From assembly GCF_023973825.1 (NCBI RefSeq), contig NC_090119.1, positions 539,001 to 603,000 on the forward strand: DNA of 64,000 nucleotides, read 5' to 3'. Below the pieces are notes generated by a model that did no database searches, was not told where the DNA came from, and worked only from the letters and a program-made list of their open reading frames with translations. Shown piece after piece: positions 1-11,579 of the stretch; the first letter of the stretch is position 1, and every line of letters begins with the position of its first letter. The position numbers were made by a program, and so were the translations under genes. This stretch comes from Plasmodium brasilianum (taxonomy: Eukaryota; Apicomplexa; Aconoidasida; Haemosporida; Plasmodiidae).

Positions 1-2761
1 GAAGTGTAATCATTTGAATCGTCTCTATTCAAAAAATTCACTTCATCGTAAAAAGTGTTTTCAAAATAATCCTCATCGAATATTAAATCATTACATTTCT
101 TGTCAAAATAATAATTTTTGTATGTTTTAATATCCCCTAATTCATTTTTATGAAAATAATAAAAGCTAACATATCCATCCGAGCTTGAGCATGCACATAT
201 ATTTCCTAAATTATTCCATGATATATCTGTAATAGGGCATAAATGTATATTCTTTATAATACTAATTGGTGCATCTAGAATTTCACTATCATAAAAATAT
301 ACACTTCCATCAAATGTTCCTAAAGTATATATAAATCTTTCTTCTTTTTTATCTTTACTTTCGCACAACATATCTAGCTCATTTATTTTTTCTTCATTAC
401 AACTATTATCTTTACATTTGTTGCTCCCATTATTTTTTAGTTCATGTTGCTCTGCCTTCAATTCTGCACCGTTTTCTCTTTGAAACTCCTCTTTTAAGCA
501 TTGCTTCTTGTAATCCTCATTTTCTTCTTCGTTTTCCTCTTCATCTTCCTCCTCATTTTCTTCCTCATCTTCCTCCTCATTTTCTTCCTCGTTTTCTTCC
601 TCGTTTTCTTCCTCGTTTTCCTCTTCATTTTCCTCCTCTTCTTCCACATCGTCATCTTCTTGTCCTTTTTCCCTTTCCATTTCTTCAGTTTTATCTAAAT
701 TATTCGACGAAGCATAATCCACTATAGAATCCTTCAAAGATTCCTTAATGTCGTCATAATACAAATCGCTGTCTGATATAGTGCTACTAACATCTTCACT
801 TATATCATCTTGAATTTCAATATCGTTAAATAATAATGTTTTTTCATAATTTAATTTTAAGAGATTGTCGTGGTTTTTTAATTCATTGAAAAACATAATT
901 TCGTCGAATGTTTTCCTTTTTTTATCTGAATGTAATGTAGTTTCCTCTGAGTCAGAATCAGTATTCATGAAAAGTTTGTAACATCTTTTAAGAATATTTT
1001 GGTGTGTTCTTAACTTAAAAGTATTATAGTTAAATTTTGCCACTAAAAAATGACTGGTTTGAGAAAATACTGTAAAAAATGGAATATTATACTTAATAAA
1101 CAAGTTTTTGTGATATATATAAAAGCAACTGTAGGCTTTCATTTGATAATTTATCTTTATATTTTCTTCTTGTTTGTTATTTTTTTCGTGGTTTTTTTCA
1201 ACCTGTTCAAATTGAATACCACTTGGTGCTATTAAAAATTCCCCATTTGGTGAAAAATCGATACGTCTAAAAAAAGATGGAAGCATTTCTTCACTTGAGA
1301 ATAAGCACCTTTTTAATTTTTTTTCCTCTTCTTCCTCTTCCTGTCCTTCGTCCCCCACATCTTCTTGTTTTCGCATGTATTTTTTTTTGTCTCCTAATTC
1401 TAATTCTACTCGTTCTTCTCCTTCTTTCTCTCCTTCTTCTTTTACTTCTTTCTGTTCACCTTCCGCTTCAACATCTTCCACGATCGCATGTTTCCTGATT
1501 TCTTTTTCGTTTTGTTCCTGTGTCATATTCGTTTTTTCATTAACATCGTTTTCTGGTAAATCAATATGCCTATTTTGCGTATCTTTGTTCTCTTCTTTTT
1601 TATATATATTATATTGATCATTTCTTTCTGTGCTTTTTTCGTTATATTCATATTCATTATATATAACATAAGCTGTAGTGCGCTTTTCAAGTTGATCTGT
1701 TTTAATATTTTTTATAGAGTTTTCAAGTTTCCACGATTTTCCATCAACCTTCTTTTTCCATATTTTGAGCGTTTGGTCAGCACTAAGTGATGCTAAAAAT
1801 TTGTTATTAGTATCTAACGATATACCTTGAATAATACCTGTATGACCTTCTAAAACCTTAACTTTGCAGTTGGAATTTTTAACAAATTCGATAATATTTA
1901 TATTATTATCCTCATTACCTATATATAAAGTATCGTCGTTTGACCAAATGATACTATTTATAACTCCACTACATCTAAAAGATCCTACTATATTCCACCA
2001 TTCTTTATAATCTAAGAAACTTACATCATAACCTAATGGAATATTTTTTGGTTTTTTGCTTTTTTCCCAAATATATATAAATTTATCTTCACCACCACTG
2101 GCTAAATATCTACCATTTTTATTAAAACGTACACAGTTTATTTCACCATTATGACCTATAAACCTACTTAAACATTTGACTGTTAAATCATCTTTCATAT
2201 AAATTCTCCATAAGTGTACAAATTCGTCTGCACCACAGGTAGCTATATTAAACTTGATTGCTTTTTTTTTTTTTTTTCATCTTCATTTTGTAAAGTTGTA
2301 GGAATAGGACTATCACCTTTGCGTGAATTGTTATGTATAATTTTATTTACTGAATTAGTTTCATAATCATTATCCTCCTTCATTAAATTATTTACGTTAA
2401 CACCATCAATTGAAGATATATCACCTTTTGCACTAGCACTTGTATAATTTTCATTATTATGGTTTATGGAATTATTTCTACTCATGTAATGCGTGTCCTT
2501 ATCTTTCTTTAAAGGGCTACTTGTATTGTTGGAAGACAAAGTTATTTCATTTATTTTGCTTGCTTCATCTTTTTCTGAACAATTTATTTCATATTTGTTC
2601 TGTTTATCTTTTAAAAATTTTTTAAATAACTCATATCTCTTATTTAATTTTTTGACACTATAATAATTTGGATATGGTTGTATATCTATGGAATAAATTC
2701 GATCGCTTCTTTTGTTATCTTTGCTATGCCATAAAATTTGCGGTAAGTAAACATGTGGCAT
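1..2761 (-). CDS. CAF1B: Chromatin assembly factor 1 subunit B (CAF-1 p60 type WD40 protein), 3' end beyond the window, apparent frameshift
   Basis: CAF-1 deposits histones H3-H4 on newly replicated DNA in the nucleus; this is its WD40 subunit. The N-terminus ([10 protein letters not shown]...IYSIDIQP) matches the usual opening of the family. WD repeats follow, for example [20 protein letters not shown] and [20 protein letters not shown], each ending in an IW dipeptide. The segment [17 protein letters not shown] near 1,275 matches the SFFRR..F.P.G signature of CAF-1 p60. Parasite-type insertions are present, including an acidic Glu/Asp stretch at about 510-660. The start ATG is at 2759-2761. 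The reading frame changes across the 16-base T run at 2262-2277 (poly-Lys in the protein): upstream codons run into a stop at 2243-2245, while the WD frame is open downstream. An assembly indel is the simplest explanation. It is divergent from the APC3 gene, and its C-terminus lies beyond base 1. Confidence 0.85.
2262..2277 (-). other. Homopolymer (A16 on coding strand) at the reading-frame break of CAF1B
   Basis: Sixteen consecutive T on the given strand encode a Lys run on the minus strand. One extra base, or two fewer, would join the N-terminal frame (from 2761) with the WD40 frame that continues to base 1. No polypyrimidine-type splice acceptor precedes the downstream frame, so an intron is less likely than a length error or polymorphism. 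Confidence 0.7.
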
Positions 2762-5456
2762 TTTTCTTATTAAAAATTAAGTACAAAAAAAAAAAAAAAA
2801 AAAGAGAAGAAAAAGGGGAAAAAAAAAAGATGATAAACCGGAAGAAAATAAAAAATATATTTGTATGATAATAAAAAGGTGGGAGAATAAAACGAAATAT
2901 TCTTGTAATATGTTAACAAAAAAAAAAAAAAAAAAGATTGCATATAAACTACGCTATTTAATTTATATTTATTAGCGTTTAGTTTTGATAATCAAAAAAG
3001 TAATAGGTACTCTTAAAAAAAAAAAAGAAAAAAAGAGATATTCAAATGGTAAACATAACTGATGAGATTAACGAAAGTAAATGTGTAATTTAAAATACTC
3101 ATAATGGTAATTTTAATCGTTAAAGTGAAATAAAGGGGGTAATACATATAAAAGAGGAAAGAGAATAATAAAAAGAATTTAAAACAGAAAAATTAATGCT
3201 ATCAATTGGGAATAAATGAATTGAGTATATGTGTATTTATGTTTTTAAAAAAGGATACTTACGGGTACGGATACCCGAAAAAGTAAACACAATAATGCAA
3301 ATACTTTAATAAAAGTTATGAATTTTTAGTAATGTCTACATTCAAAAAAAAGAAAAACTTTAAAGAGAAAAAAAAAAGCACAAGAATGTTTAAAATATAT
3401 TTTATTTATGAAAAAAAAAAAAAGATAAATAAAGAAAAAGCAAGAAATAACAATAGGCAAAACGTTCTTATTTTGGGTCATTAGCATAAAAATATATGTA
3501 TTATAATTATATATATATATATATATATATGTGTGGCAATAATTTGTGTTATTTTGGTTTTATTTTTCTTTGTTTAACTCCTCTTATCATTTTCCCCTTG
3601 TAATTTTTTCTTACTTGTGAGACAATATTTAAAATAGAACATGCGCAATGAAAAACTTTTGAAAATAGCCAAAAAAAAAAAAAAAAAGGAACAAGAATGA
3701 AGAAATGTTAAACGTGTTTTTAATAATATGTGCTCGTTATAAGTAATACACTATTACTGAATTTTGTTTTGTTATATCATTTCATTAATTTCTTCCAATT
3801 ATTTTTTTGCCAAATATGTCTTTGTAAATATAAGGAATAAAAGGAAAGAGGGAAAAAAAAGAAAAGAAATGTAACAAAAATATAAAGGTGCAAAATAAAT
3901 TAGTCTTAAAAAATGATATTTATTTTATTACTAATGAATACTTTTTTTTAACGAAAATAAATAATAAAAGGTAAAACTACAGAATATACTATTCATGTCT
4001 TAGTGTATACTACTATATGTTACATTTTTTCCATTCTTCAAAAAATATTTTTGTATTTTTCAATTTGTATTTGTCATGGTATTTTTAAAAATTTTTTGTT
4101 AAAAATGTTATGCAAGTAACCTTTATAGAAAATGTACTCTCAGAGGTTACTCATGTGTATATGAATACATATATATATATACATATGTAAACACTTATGT
4201 GCATTTATTTTTCTTTTTACGAAGTTTTCCGTTTTCCAAAATATATTTACAAGGCTTTGTGTAAAAGTTATTAAGCTGAAATACTATTTTATGTCATTCT
4301 TCCTAAAACATATGCTATATTAACATTAATGAAAAAGGTTTATTTCACTATAAACTAGTATACACATATATGTATAATAAATATATATGTTTGATAGCAT
4401 GTATCCTCTTCATTATTCTCCTATTTAAAGAATTTGACAAATTTGTATGTTTGTGAGTGAGTATATGTTTTTTTAATAACTTAACATTTTTTAAATTAAT
4501 TTCCTGTCTTCAAATATATTATAAATTATTAATAGGGATAATATTTCCAAAATATGTTTAACATAAATGTCAACTAAAATTAAAAGAAATAAGGAATTGA
4601 ATTCTATCTATATCTTAATTTATTAAAAATGTATTTACCCGTTACAGTGTTTTCTTAAGATATAACTTATAAAAAAAGAAATGATACTCTTTATGCAAAA
4701 GGGAAAATATCTTTTCGAAAAAAAATATATGAGAGAACAAAAAATTAGACGCAATAAAAAAAGGTATGAAGTAAATTTACATTATTTAGATATTTCGAAT
4801 ATTAAGGATAAATTATAACTTTTGTTATATTCCCTTTTTTTCTTATTCTTCCTTTCGCTAAAGGTTACTGGTGTTGTTATAAAGTTGCAATATTTCTATT
4901 ATTTTAACAAATTTACTATTTTAAAATAAACCCCTAATATATATAAACAAAATTGGTGCATACATATTATGCGTATATATGTTTATATATATAAACTAAA
5001 GAGATGAATAACTTTATTTTAAGCTGATTCGTTTTACTGTAGACAGAACATAGTAGAGGGTTATAAATAAATATATATATATATATAAATCTTTCTTTTT
5101 TTTTTTTTTCTTTTTACGTTTTTCAAATAATAATACTTATCCTAAAAAAAAAAAATGGGGATAAATTTATGAGCACTTTAAATGAGTAGTCAAATGAAGA
5201 ATAACTAAATTTTCCAAAAATAAAGGAAATTTTGGATTGGAAAATTAAGGTAAGTACAAGTAGGTAAAAAAGTTATGAACAGAGGAATCACTTTAACTTT
5301 GAGAAAAAAGGTAAAATAAGAGTAGAATTGTATTAAATTATAGTTTGATTCAACTAGATTTAATAAACAAAGAGGTCATATTTTGATTTTAATTTGATTG
5401 ACTAATTTTGATATAATTTGATAGTTTAAGTATAATTTTTTTTTTTTTTTTTTAAA
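2762..5456. promoter_or_regulatory. Divergent intergenic region between CAF1B (-) and APC3 (+)
   Basis: About 2.7 kb without a gene. It must hold the promoters of both flanking genes, since they start from its two ends. It contains poly-A tracts (about 2786-2803, 2921-2936, 3670-3687), a (TA)n run near 3510-3530, and a T-rich tract ending just before the APC3 start codon. No recognisable protein factor site stands out. Confidence 0.4.
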
Positions 5457-7505
5457 ATGAATAAAGATGAAGAGTTATTCTGTCACTTGAATTTCCTAAT
5501 GTGTGCTGTTCATCTGTCGAGAAAGTACAATCTAAAATTCCAAAGCAGGTTGTATCAAGACCTTTTAGACACTTATTATTATAGAAAAAATTTAAGGGTG
5601 AAAGAATCTATATTTCCTAATGAAACTTACTTGAACTACAATGATTTAAATGGTTTATATAACTATACTCGAAGAAAATGCCAAGCAATAAGGTGCGAGA
5701 ATATAATGAAATATGCATACATTTACTGTTGTTATAAATTGAAAAAAGAAAAGAGAAGAACTATAGCTTTAATGCTGTTAGATGAAGATTTTATAAAATA
5801 CAATTGTAATAATAATAAATATGAAGATTATAAGAAAAAGAATATAAAAATTTATGAAAATAATTTTTATAATGTGAAAAGTCTACCAGGGTATAGTGCT
5901 GCGTATTACTTGATGGGGAAATTATATGAAAAGGAAGCTAAAAGAGAATGGTTTAACGAATTGAAAAAGAATAAATTAATAAACATAGCATCTTACTGCT
6001 ATTATTTGTGTTATAAATCATGTCCATTTTTCATGTGCTCTTGTAAAAAGCTGCTGAAATTGCATGGAAATTTTTATTGTAATAGTATGTACACAGAAGA
6101 AGTAAAAAAGATTTCAAAACTGTACAATTTCGGAACATACATTTACCAAAAACATAAATTTGAATCTTCTTGCAAAGATGATGAAGAAGACGATGGAGAG
6201 AATAAAGTGATAGAAAAAAAGCGAAATGCTGATTTTGATAATAACATTTTAGAATTAATAGAATTTAAGGAAGAGATAATAAATAATATAGATATAAAAA
6301 ACACTGAGTTTATATTATCATTAATAAAAGAAGACGAAATAAAAAATTTCTTTTTAAAATGGATGAACTGTTACAAAGATGATGTGCAAGTTTCGATTCA
6401 CGAAGAAAGTAATAACTTCATTTCGAAGGAAGGAATACACAATTTATCAATAATAGGAAACTTTTATTACTATTTTTATGTTAATAATTTTAAAACATGT
6501 TTATTATTAATAGATAAGTGGGAAAACAAGCCAATTTTTAGTATATTCCTTTTTTATATTAAGGGGTTATGTTATTTTTTCTTAAGGAATTATGAAAAGT
6601 GCGCATTTTTTCTGGAAAAAATTCATAACATTGACTGTTATTACACAAAGCATTTACCATATTTGTCAACATGTTATTGGTATCAAAAGAAAGAAAATAA
6701 AATAGAATATATTTTGACAACTTACCCAAAGAGAGAAATAAACGAACACTTTTTATGTCTTATAGGAAATTACTTCTCTTTAAAAAATAACAAAAACTTA
6801 GCTGCTCAATTTTTTAGAAGAGCAATTCAGTTAAATGCGTTTCATGAATATGCTTATATTCTTTACTCTTGTGAAATGAAATACTTGGGGAAACGACGTA
6901 AAGCAGCTGTAGCATTGTCAAAATGCCTTCAAATAAATCCTTGTAATTTTAAGGCACACTTATTATTGAGTGTTCTATTATTTCAAGAAAGAAAATTTGA
7001 GTTAGCAAATGTTCATTTAAGTTTATGTCTAAAATTAAATAATACTGATGCCATTATAAGCTTATATTGTGCTACTATATATAATCATAATGAAAAATAT
7101 GAAACTGCCTTACTTTGTTTAGAACATGCCCAAAAAAATGATTATGAAGGTATTTATTTATTTATTATGCAAGGCATTATATTCTTAAAAATAAGAAGAA
7201 ATGTAGAAGCTTTAAAAAGCTTCCTAAAAGCTCAAAAAATAGATCCAACTTGCAGTTTCATTAACACACTTATAGCTTTCACATTACTTTTAGAAAAAAA
7301 ATTTGATAAATCCAAAAAAATAATTAAAGAACTAGTTCTTCAAAACTTAAGTAGTATTAACATAAAATTGTTAAAAGATATCTATAAATGCTGCAATTTT
7401 AAGATACTCCCAAACAAAAGTATGTTAAATAAAATAGAACTTTTTTTTAAGGAAGGTAGTTTTTTAAAAAACATTAATATGTTCGACAATATCTGTTCGC
7501 AATGA
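5457..7505 (+). CDS. APC3: Anaphase-promoting complex subunit 3 / CDC27-like TPR protein
   Basis: A single-exon protein of 682 residues. The C-terminal half is a run of tetratricopeptide repeats. The stretch LCLIGNYFSLKNNKNLAAQF, followed by FRRAIQLNAFHEYAYILYS, matches the most conserved part of CDC27, where a G-N-FSL motif is followed by FF.RAIQ..P...YAY. The N-terminus also fits: a CRY-like cysteine region, then LPGYSAAYYLMGKLY, which corresponds to the family's GAAGYYLLG..Y segment. In other eukaryotes CDC27 is a scaffold of the APC/C ubiquitin ligase that drives mitotic exit, and it binds the IR tails of activators. The middle (about residues 240-260) carries an acidic parasite insertion. 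The start ATG follows a T-rich tract directly and there is no upstream in-frame alternative. CDC16 or CDC23 homology is less likely given the GNYFSL block. Confidence 0.82.
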   Translation: MNKDEELFCHLNFLMCAVHLSRKYNLKFQSRLYQDLLDTYYYRKNLRVKESIFPNETYLNYNDLNGLYNYTRRKCQAIRCENIMKYAYIYCCYKLKKEKRRTIALMLLDEDFIKYNCNNNKYEDYKKKNIKIYENNFYNVKSLPGYSAAYYLMGKLYEKEAKREWFNELKKNKLINIASYCYYLCYKSCPFFMCSCKKLLKLHGNFYCNSMYTEEVKKISKLYNFGTYIYQKHKFESSCKDDEEDDGENKVIEKKRNADFDNNILELIEFKEEIINNIDIKNTEFILSLIKEDEIKNFFLKWMNCYKDDVQVSIHEESNNFISKEGIHNLSIIGNFYYYFYVNNFKTCLLLIDKWENKPIFSIFLFYIKGLCYFFLRNYEKCAFFLEKIHNIDCYYTKHLPYLSTCYWYQKKENKIEYILTTYPKREINEHFLCLIGNYFSLKNNKNLAAQFFRRAIQLNAFHEYAYILYSCEMKYLGKRRKAAVALSKCLQINPCNFKAHLLLSVLLFQERKFELANVHLSLCLKLNNTDAIISLYCATIYNHNEKYETALLCLEHAQKNDYEGIYLFIMQGIIFLKIRRNVEALKSFLKAQKIDPTCSFINTLIAFTLLLEKKFDKSKKIIKELVLQNLSSINIKLLKDIYKCCNFKILPNKSMLNKIELFFKEGSFLKNINMFDNICSQ

Positions 7506-7684
7506 TAGAAATATTAAGTATATAACTTATATTGAGAAGGCGAGCCGTACATTTGTATATTAAAGAATGTATAAAAAGAAAGAGCTGCAGAAAAAAATAA
7601 AATGTAAGTCGTACAATATTAACATTATTTATTAAGCTGTAAAATATACATCTTCCAAATGAAAAATACCGATTCAACAACAAA

Positions 7685-7801
7685 AAAAGGAACATACAAA
7701 AGGAACATACAAAAGGAACATACAAAAGGAACATACAAAAGGAACATACAAAAGGAACATACAAAAGAAACATACAAAAGAAACATACAAAAGAAACATA
7801 C
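7685..7801. repeat. 13-bp minisatellite, nine tandem units
   Basis: Nine consecutive units of AAAAGGAACATAC. The first six are identical; the last three carry AAAAGAAACATAC (one G to A change). It begins about 180 bp after the APC3 stop codon. Because 13 is not a multiple of 3, the repeat cycles through frames and creates artificial minus-strand open frames rich in Phe, Cys, Met and Val. Confidence 0.95.
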
Positions 7802-9856
7802 ATGATAAATGTAAATTTTAATAATCAAAGAATGCTCCGAAAAAAAAATACATTTGCACTACCATTCTGCTAAGAGAATAATGTGATATTTTTTATATAA
7901 TAAATTCTACATATGTTAGATATTACAAAACTTTTTCACCTTTTTTATTAAAAAATAATATCATTTATAATTTATCTTTTTATACCTATATTTACATTAA
8001 CAATAAAAAAAACAAAACAAAACAAAACAAAACAATATAGGTTAATGCTTGTCACTTGTTCTAAATTTTTTTTTTCGTTTTCAATATTTTACAACTTTCA
8101 TAACTAGAAAAATTGAAGGAAGCTGAATTTGTACATTTTGAAAAATTGTTAAAATTAAAAATTTTTATTTCTGCTTTAGGGTTCACGTAGAGTATATTTA
8201 AAATATTTGATATTTTATAATGAGCCTAAAAAAGTAATTAGAAAAAAGAAAAAAAACAAAATAGTGCTTTGGTCAGTAAATTCATATCACTTTACATTTC
8301 ATAACTCACAATAACTATACTTAGAAAAGTACTTCTCAAAATGTTAGGATAAATATAGTTTTAATTTAAAACATTCTGTAATTATTTCATCTATACTACG
8401 CTAAACAAAAAGGATATTTCATAATTAACACTTCAACTTTTCGAAATGTATGCATTAGAGCTTTCTTTTTTAAAATGCATTTAAGTGAACGTATGAGTAA
8501 CGATCTACGTGCACATATTTGTATATATAAGTATATGTACAAACAACATTTGCATTTCCTTGTTTAAATACAGTGTTACCCTATTTTGAACGTAATATTT
8601 ACATAGGTTTATCTGAAAGGTAATTTTATAAGATATGCATACAAAAATACCACACTAAAATATTCATAAAAGTGCTTCAATATTGTAAAATTTTGTTAAC
8701 TTGAAAAATGGATAAGTCCTATATATTAATTTTATAGAACTTAATCATAAATATAAAAGAGCAGTTGTATATGTTTATGAGTATGTATACATTTTAAAAA
8801 AAAAGGAGGGAAGAAAAACAAAAAAAAAAAAAAAAAAGGTAAAAGGTGCACATAAAATTAAGGAAGAGCTATTATGTGAAAGAATATAAATAAAAATAAA
8901 AAAAATCACGAAAATTTCTACATATTTTATTACTTTTTTAAAATTAGATATATTTATAAAAATAAGTTATTTCCATTTTTTCGATTTTCATGAAATTGAA
9001 AGTAAAATATAATATTAAAAAAAAAAAGAAAAAAAGGTACGCATAAAAACATTTAGACGTTTCAAAATTATTTTTTTTTTATTTAATATATAATTTATAT
9101 AACTAAAAATGGAATGGTTGTTTATGTGATTGCACATGGATATATGTGTGAGTATTACTTGTTTATATCCGTAAGCAAGAGGACACATAAATATTTATAC
9201 ATTATAGTACTTTTAGAATGAACACCTTTTTGCATAACATATTATTAGAATATTATATTTATAATTTAGTTCTTGTAAATTTTATCTTTTAAAGTTAATG
9301 ATGAGTTATTGAACTTGTATAATTTAGACGTATTTTTGAGTAAGTGAAATTCTCTGCTTAAGTATTGCTGTACTACATAAAAGTTGTTAGCAGCAAATTA
9401 ATACACACATATACGTATAAATGTATATATAATGACCTTTTGTTTTGCATCCTTTTAATAGTCGCCGAAAATATATTATAAAGAAATTATTATATATCTT
9501 CTTCTAATTATTATAAGCATTTAATATTCTTTTTAGATAGTGGGAATTTTTGTTTTTTGAATTTAGTAAAGCACCGTAGTTGCAGAAAAGTTTTGTATCA
9601 AAATATTTTTCGATGACATTATCTATTTAATTGTTGTAACATTGCTTTTGTTACATTTAAAAATATATATACATTATGTACTTATATATATATAATAAAA
9701 TATTAAGGCAATATAATACAAGCAAATGGAAAAAATAATAAATGGAGTCTATTATTGTTATATATTTATTTAAAACACGTTTTATAACAACAAAAAAAAA
9801 AAAAAAAAGTAAATAAAATAAATTGGCGATAAAGGCAATTATTTTATGCATATAAA

Positions 9857-9861
9857 GTGCA
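9857..9861 (+). promoter_or_regulatory. GTGCA site upstream of RAP2 (possible AP2-I motif)
   Basis: GTGCA lies about 520 bp before the RAP2 start codon, and a reverse-complement copy (TGCAC) is at 9131-9135. The ApiAP2 factor AP2-I is known to bind GTGCA at invasion gene promoters. A 5-base site can occur by chance, so this is only suggestive. Confidence 0.25.
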
Positions 9862-10376
9862 TAAAACAAATTATATTTTAAGGAATTGAATAAAGACAGC
9901 TTTTCTTCTGTCTTTCGTTTTTTTTTTTTTTTGTTATTTGTTCTATAGTTAATTGTTTGTTAATAACAATAATATACTTTTAAAGATTCTATAATGAATA
10001 TATAAATATATATATATATATGTGTGTAAAATACGAGGGACTTCAAATTATGCGTATTACTTATTTCATTTATTCTTTTATTTTGTGTTCTATAAGTTTT
10101 TGCAAACATATGACTACTGATAGTTTGATTTTTTAATTTTTGGTTAAATTAAAAATTTTTTGCAATATGAATTTTACAGAAGAAAAAAAAGAAGGAATAT
10201 ACGTATACGCATATATATAAACAAACATCTATATGTACATGTACAAAAATATTATTGTGAAAAGTTATTATTTTTATTAAAAGATATAATTTTTTTTTTT
10301 TTTTTTTTTAAAGTAAAAATAATAAATTAATAAAATTTTGTAATATCTAATGTGATATTTAAGAGGGAAAGACAAA

Positions 10377-11579
10377 ATGAATACAAAACTTCTTATTTCA
10401 TTATTCATATTTCTTTGTTTACACAACGTTGCAAATGCGTACAACTGCTCAAAAGCAATGTCCAGCATAACATTTCAGGACTTTACATTGTCTAGTATAA
10501 TTCATGCTCATACATCGACAGGTAAGAACTTAGGTAGCTGGATCCATTTCTTTTTCAGTCATTTTAATAATGGAAATGATGCTATAAAATATGTGGAGAC
10601 AACAAATATAAATACTTTAGATGAAAAGGATCATCATTGTTTTATTAGAGGTTTTACGGTGTTCCTAATTCATGCTTATGCTAAGGATATAAAAGCCATG
10701 TCAAATACTGATAATTTTGAAACGTATTTCAGAAATTTATTAAAGGATATTAATCCTGATATTGCTAAAGATTTCTTAACGGTTTTAGATAACAAAATAC
10801 TTTTAGATCATATGGATAGTATAATTCTTAAAGAACAGGATTATGCAAACTTGAAAAGAGATGTTAATATATTTAAACAAAATATAAATCCAGTAAATGG
10901 AAATAATCATGCTACCTATAAAAATGTTCCAACTAGACTTTTTGAGCCATATGAAATACGAGCCTTTAAAAGAGAGTATATAACTAAAGATGAAGCGTCA
11001 ATTAATGCAAATGAAGTATATGCTGCTCGTGACTACCAGTATTTGGCTTTCCTTGGTGTCGTTGATCATTATTATAATTCTGATATAACAAAGCCTGCAA
11101 AAGGAACTTCTGTAGTTATTGAGAGTAGAAAAAGATTAGGTTTGAGGAAACGTAGTAGTTCACTTGCATTATTAGGGCCACATGAAAATAACCCATTTTT
11201 TGGTTTTTGTGAAAAGAATGGAAATGAAGAATATTTTGGATCACTTGATGATTTGTTGCCTTCCTTTTTTTCAATTATTAAAACGAAAATGCTGCTTGGA
11301 CATAATAGATTTTTAAGAGAATTTGATTATTCCTTAATGAACAAAACTTACAAAATTCCTAATCTAAAAGGTTTTAGATTTTTGAAACAACTTTTTAGAA
11401 AAAAAAACTTAGAAAATTTTGTAGATATGTATGCTGGTCTAATGTCAACTGAGTTAGATTTTTTAAGAGAGGATTTTCTAGATTTATTTGATACTACCAT
11501 AAATTGCCACGCACGTGAGTTTGCAAATCGTGCAGGAGATAACTATTTTGCTATTAAGGAGAAAAACATGGTAGCTTGA
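10377..11579 (+). CDS. RAP2: Rhoptry-associated protein 2/3 (RAP2/RAP3 family)
   Basis: A 400-residue single-exon protein, the usual length of RAP2 and RAP3. It opens with a cleavable signal peptide (hydrophobic LLISLFIFLCLHNVANA, cleavage expected after residue 21). No later transmembrane segment is present, as expected for a soluble rhoptry-bulb protein. RAP2 or RAP3 binds RAP1 in the low-molecular-weight rhoptry complex, which is made in late schizonts and released at merozoite invasion. Only one copy is present here, whereas P. falciparum has adjacent RAP2 and RAP3 genes. Position supports the call: it sits between the APC3/CAF1B core genes and an SBP1-like gene, as in the P. falciparum chromosome 5 arrangement. 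The start is fixed by the signal peptide; the next Met (residue 28) lies after it. Confidence 0.85.
   Translation: MNTKLLISLFIFLCLHNVANAYNCSKAMSSITFQDFTLSSIIHAHTSTGKNLGSWIHFFFSHFNNGNDAIKYVETTNINTLDEKDHHCFIRGFTVFLIHAYAKDIKAMSNTDNFETYFRNLLKDINPDIAKDFLTVLDNKILLDHMDSIILKEQDYANLKRDVNIFKQNINPVNGNNHATYKNVPTRLFEPYEIRAFKREYITKDEASINANEVYAARDYQYLAFLGVVDHYYNSDITKPAKGTSVVIESRKRLGLRKRSSSLALLGPHENNPFFGFCEKNGNEEYFGSLDDLLPSFFSIIKTKMLLGHNRFLREFDYSLMNKTYKIPNLKGFRFLKQLFRKKNLENFVDMYAGLMSTELDFLREDFLDLFDTTINCHAREFANRAGDNYFAIKEKNMVA

Larger units (their letters stand above)
7506..10376. other. Intergenic region between APC3 and RAP2 (both +)
   Basis: About 2.9 kb with no supported gene. It holds the 13-bp minisatellite listed separately, an (AAAAC)n run at about 8009-8034, several poly-A/T tracts and a poly-T run near 10290-10310 before RAP2. 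Minus-strand open frames at 7474-7828 only read through the minisatellite. Confidence 0.5.

Noticed and set aside
501..1790. Several plus-strand open frames rich in Leu, Phe and Ser
   Set aside because: They are antisense to the acidic and WD40 parts of CAF1B, whose minus-strand frame is open and has clear family motifs.
7474..7828. Minus-strand frames with repeating Phe-Val-Cys-Ser-Phe
   Set aside because: Produced by the 13-bp minisatellite, which cycles through frames; no start context, no exon partner and no motif.
10277..10468. Minus-strand frame overlapping the RAP2 start
   Set aside because: Antisense to the RAP2 signal peptide; ends in poly-Lys from a poly-T tract.
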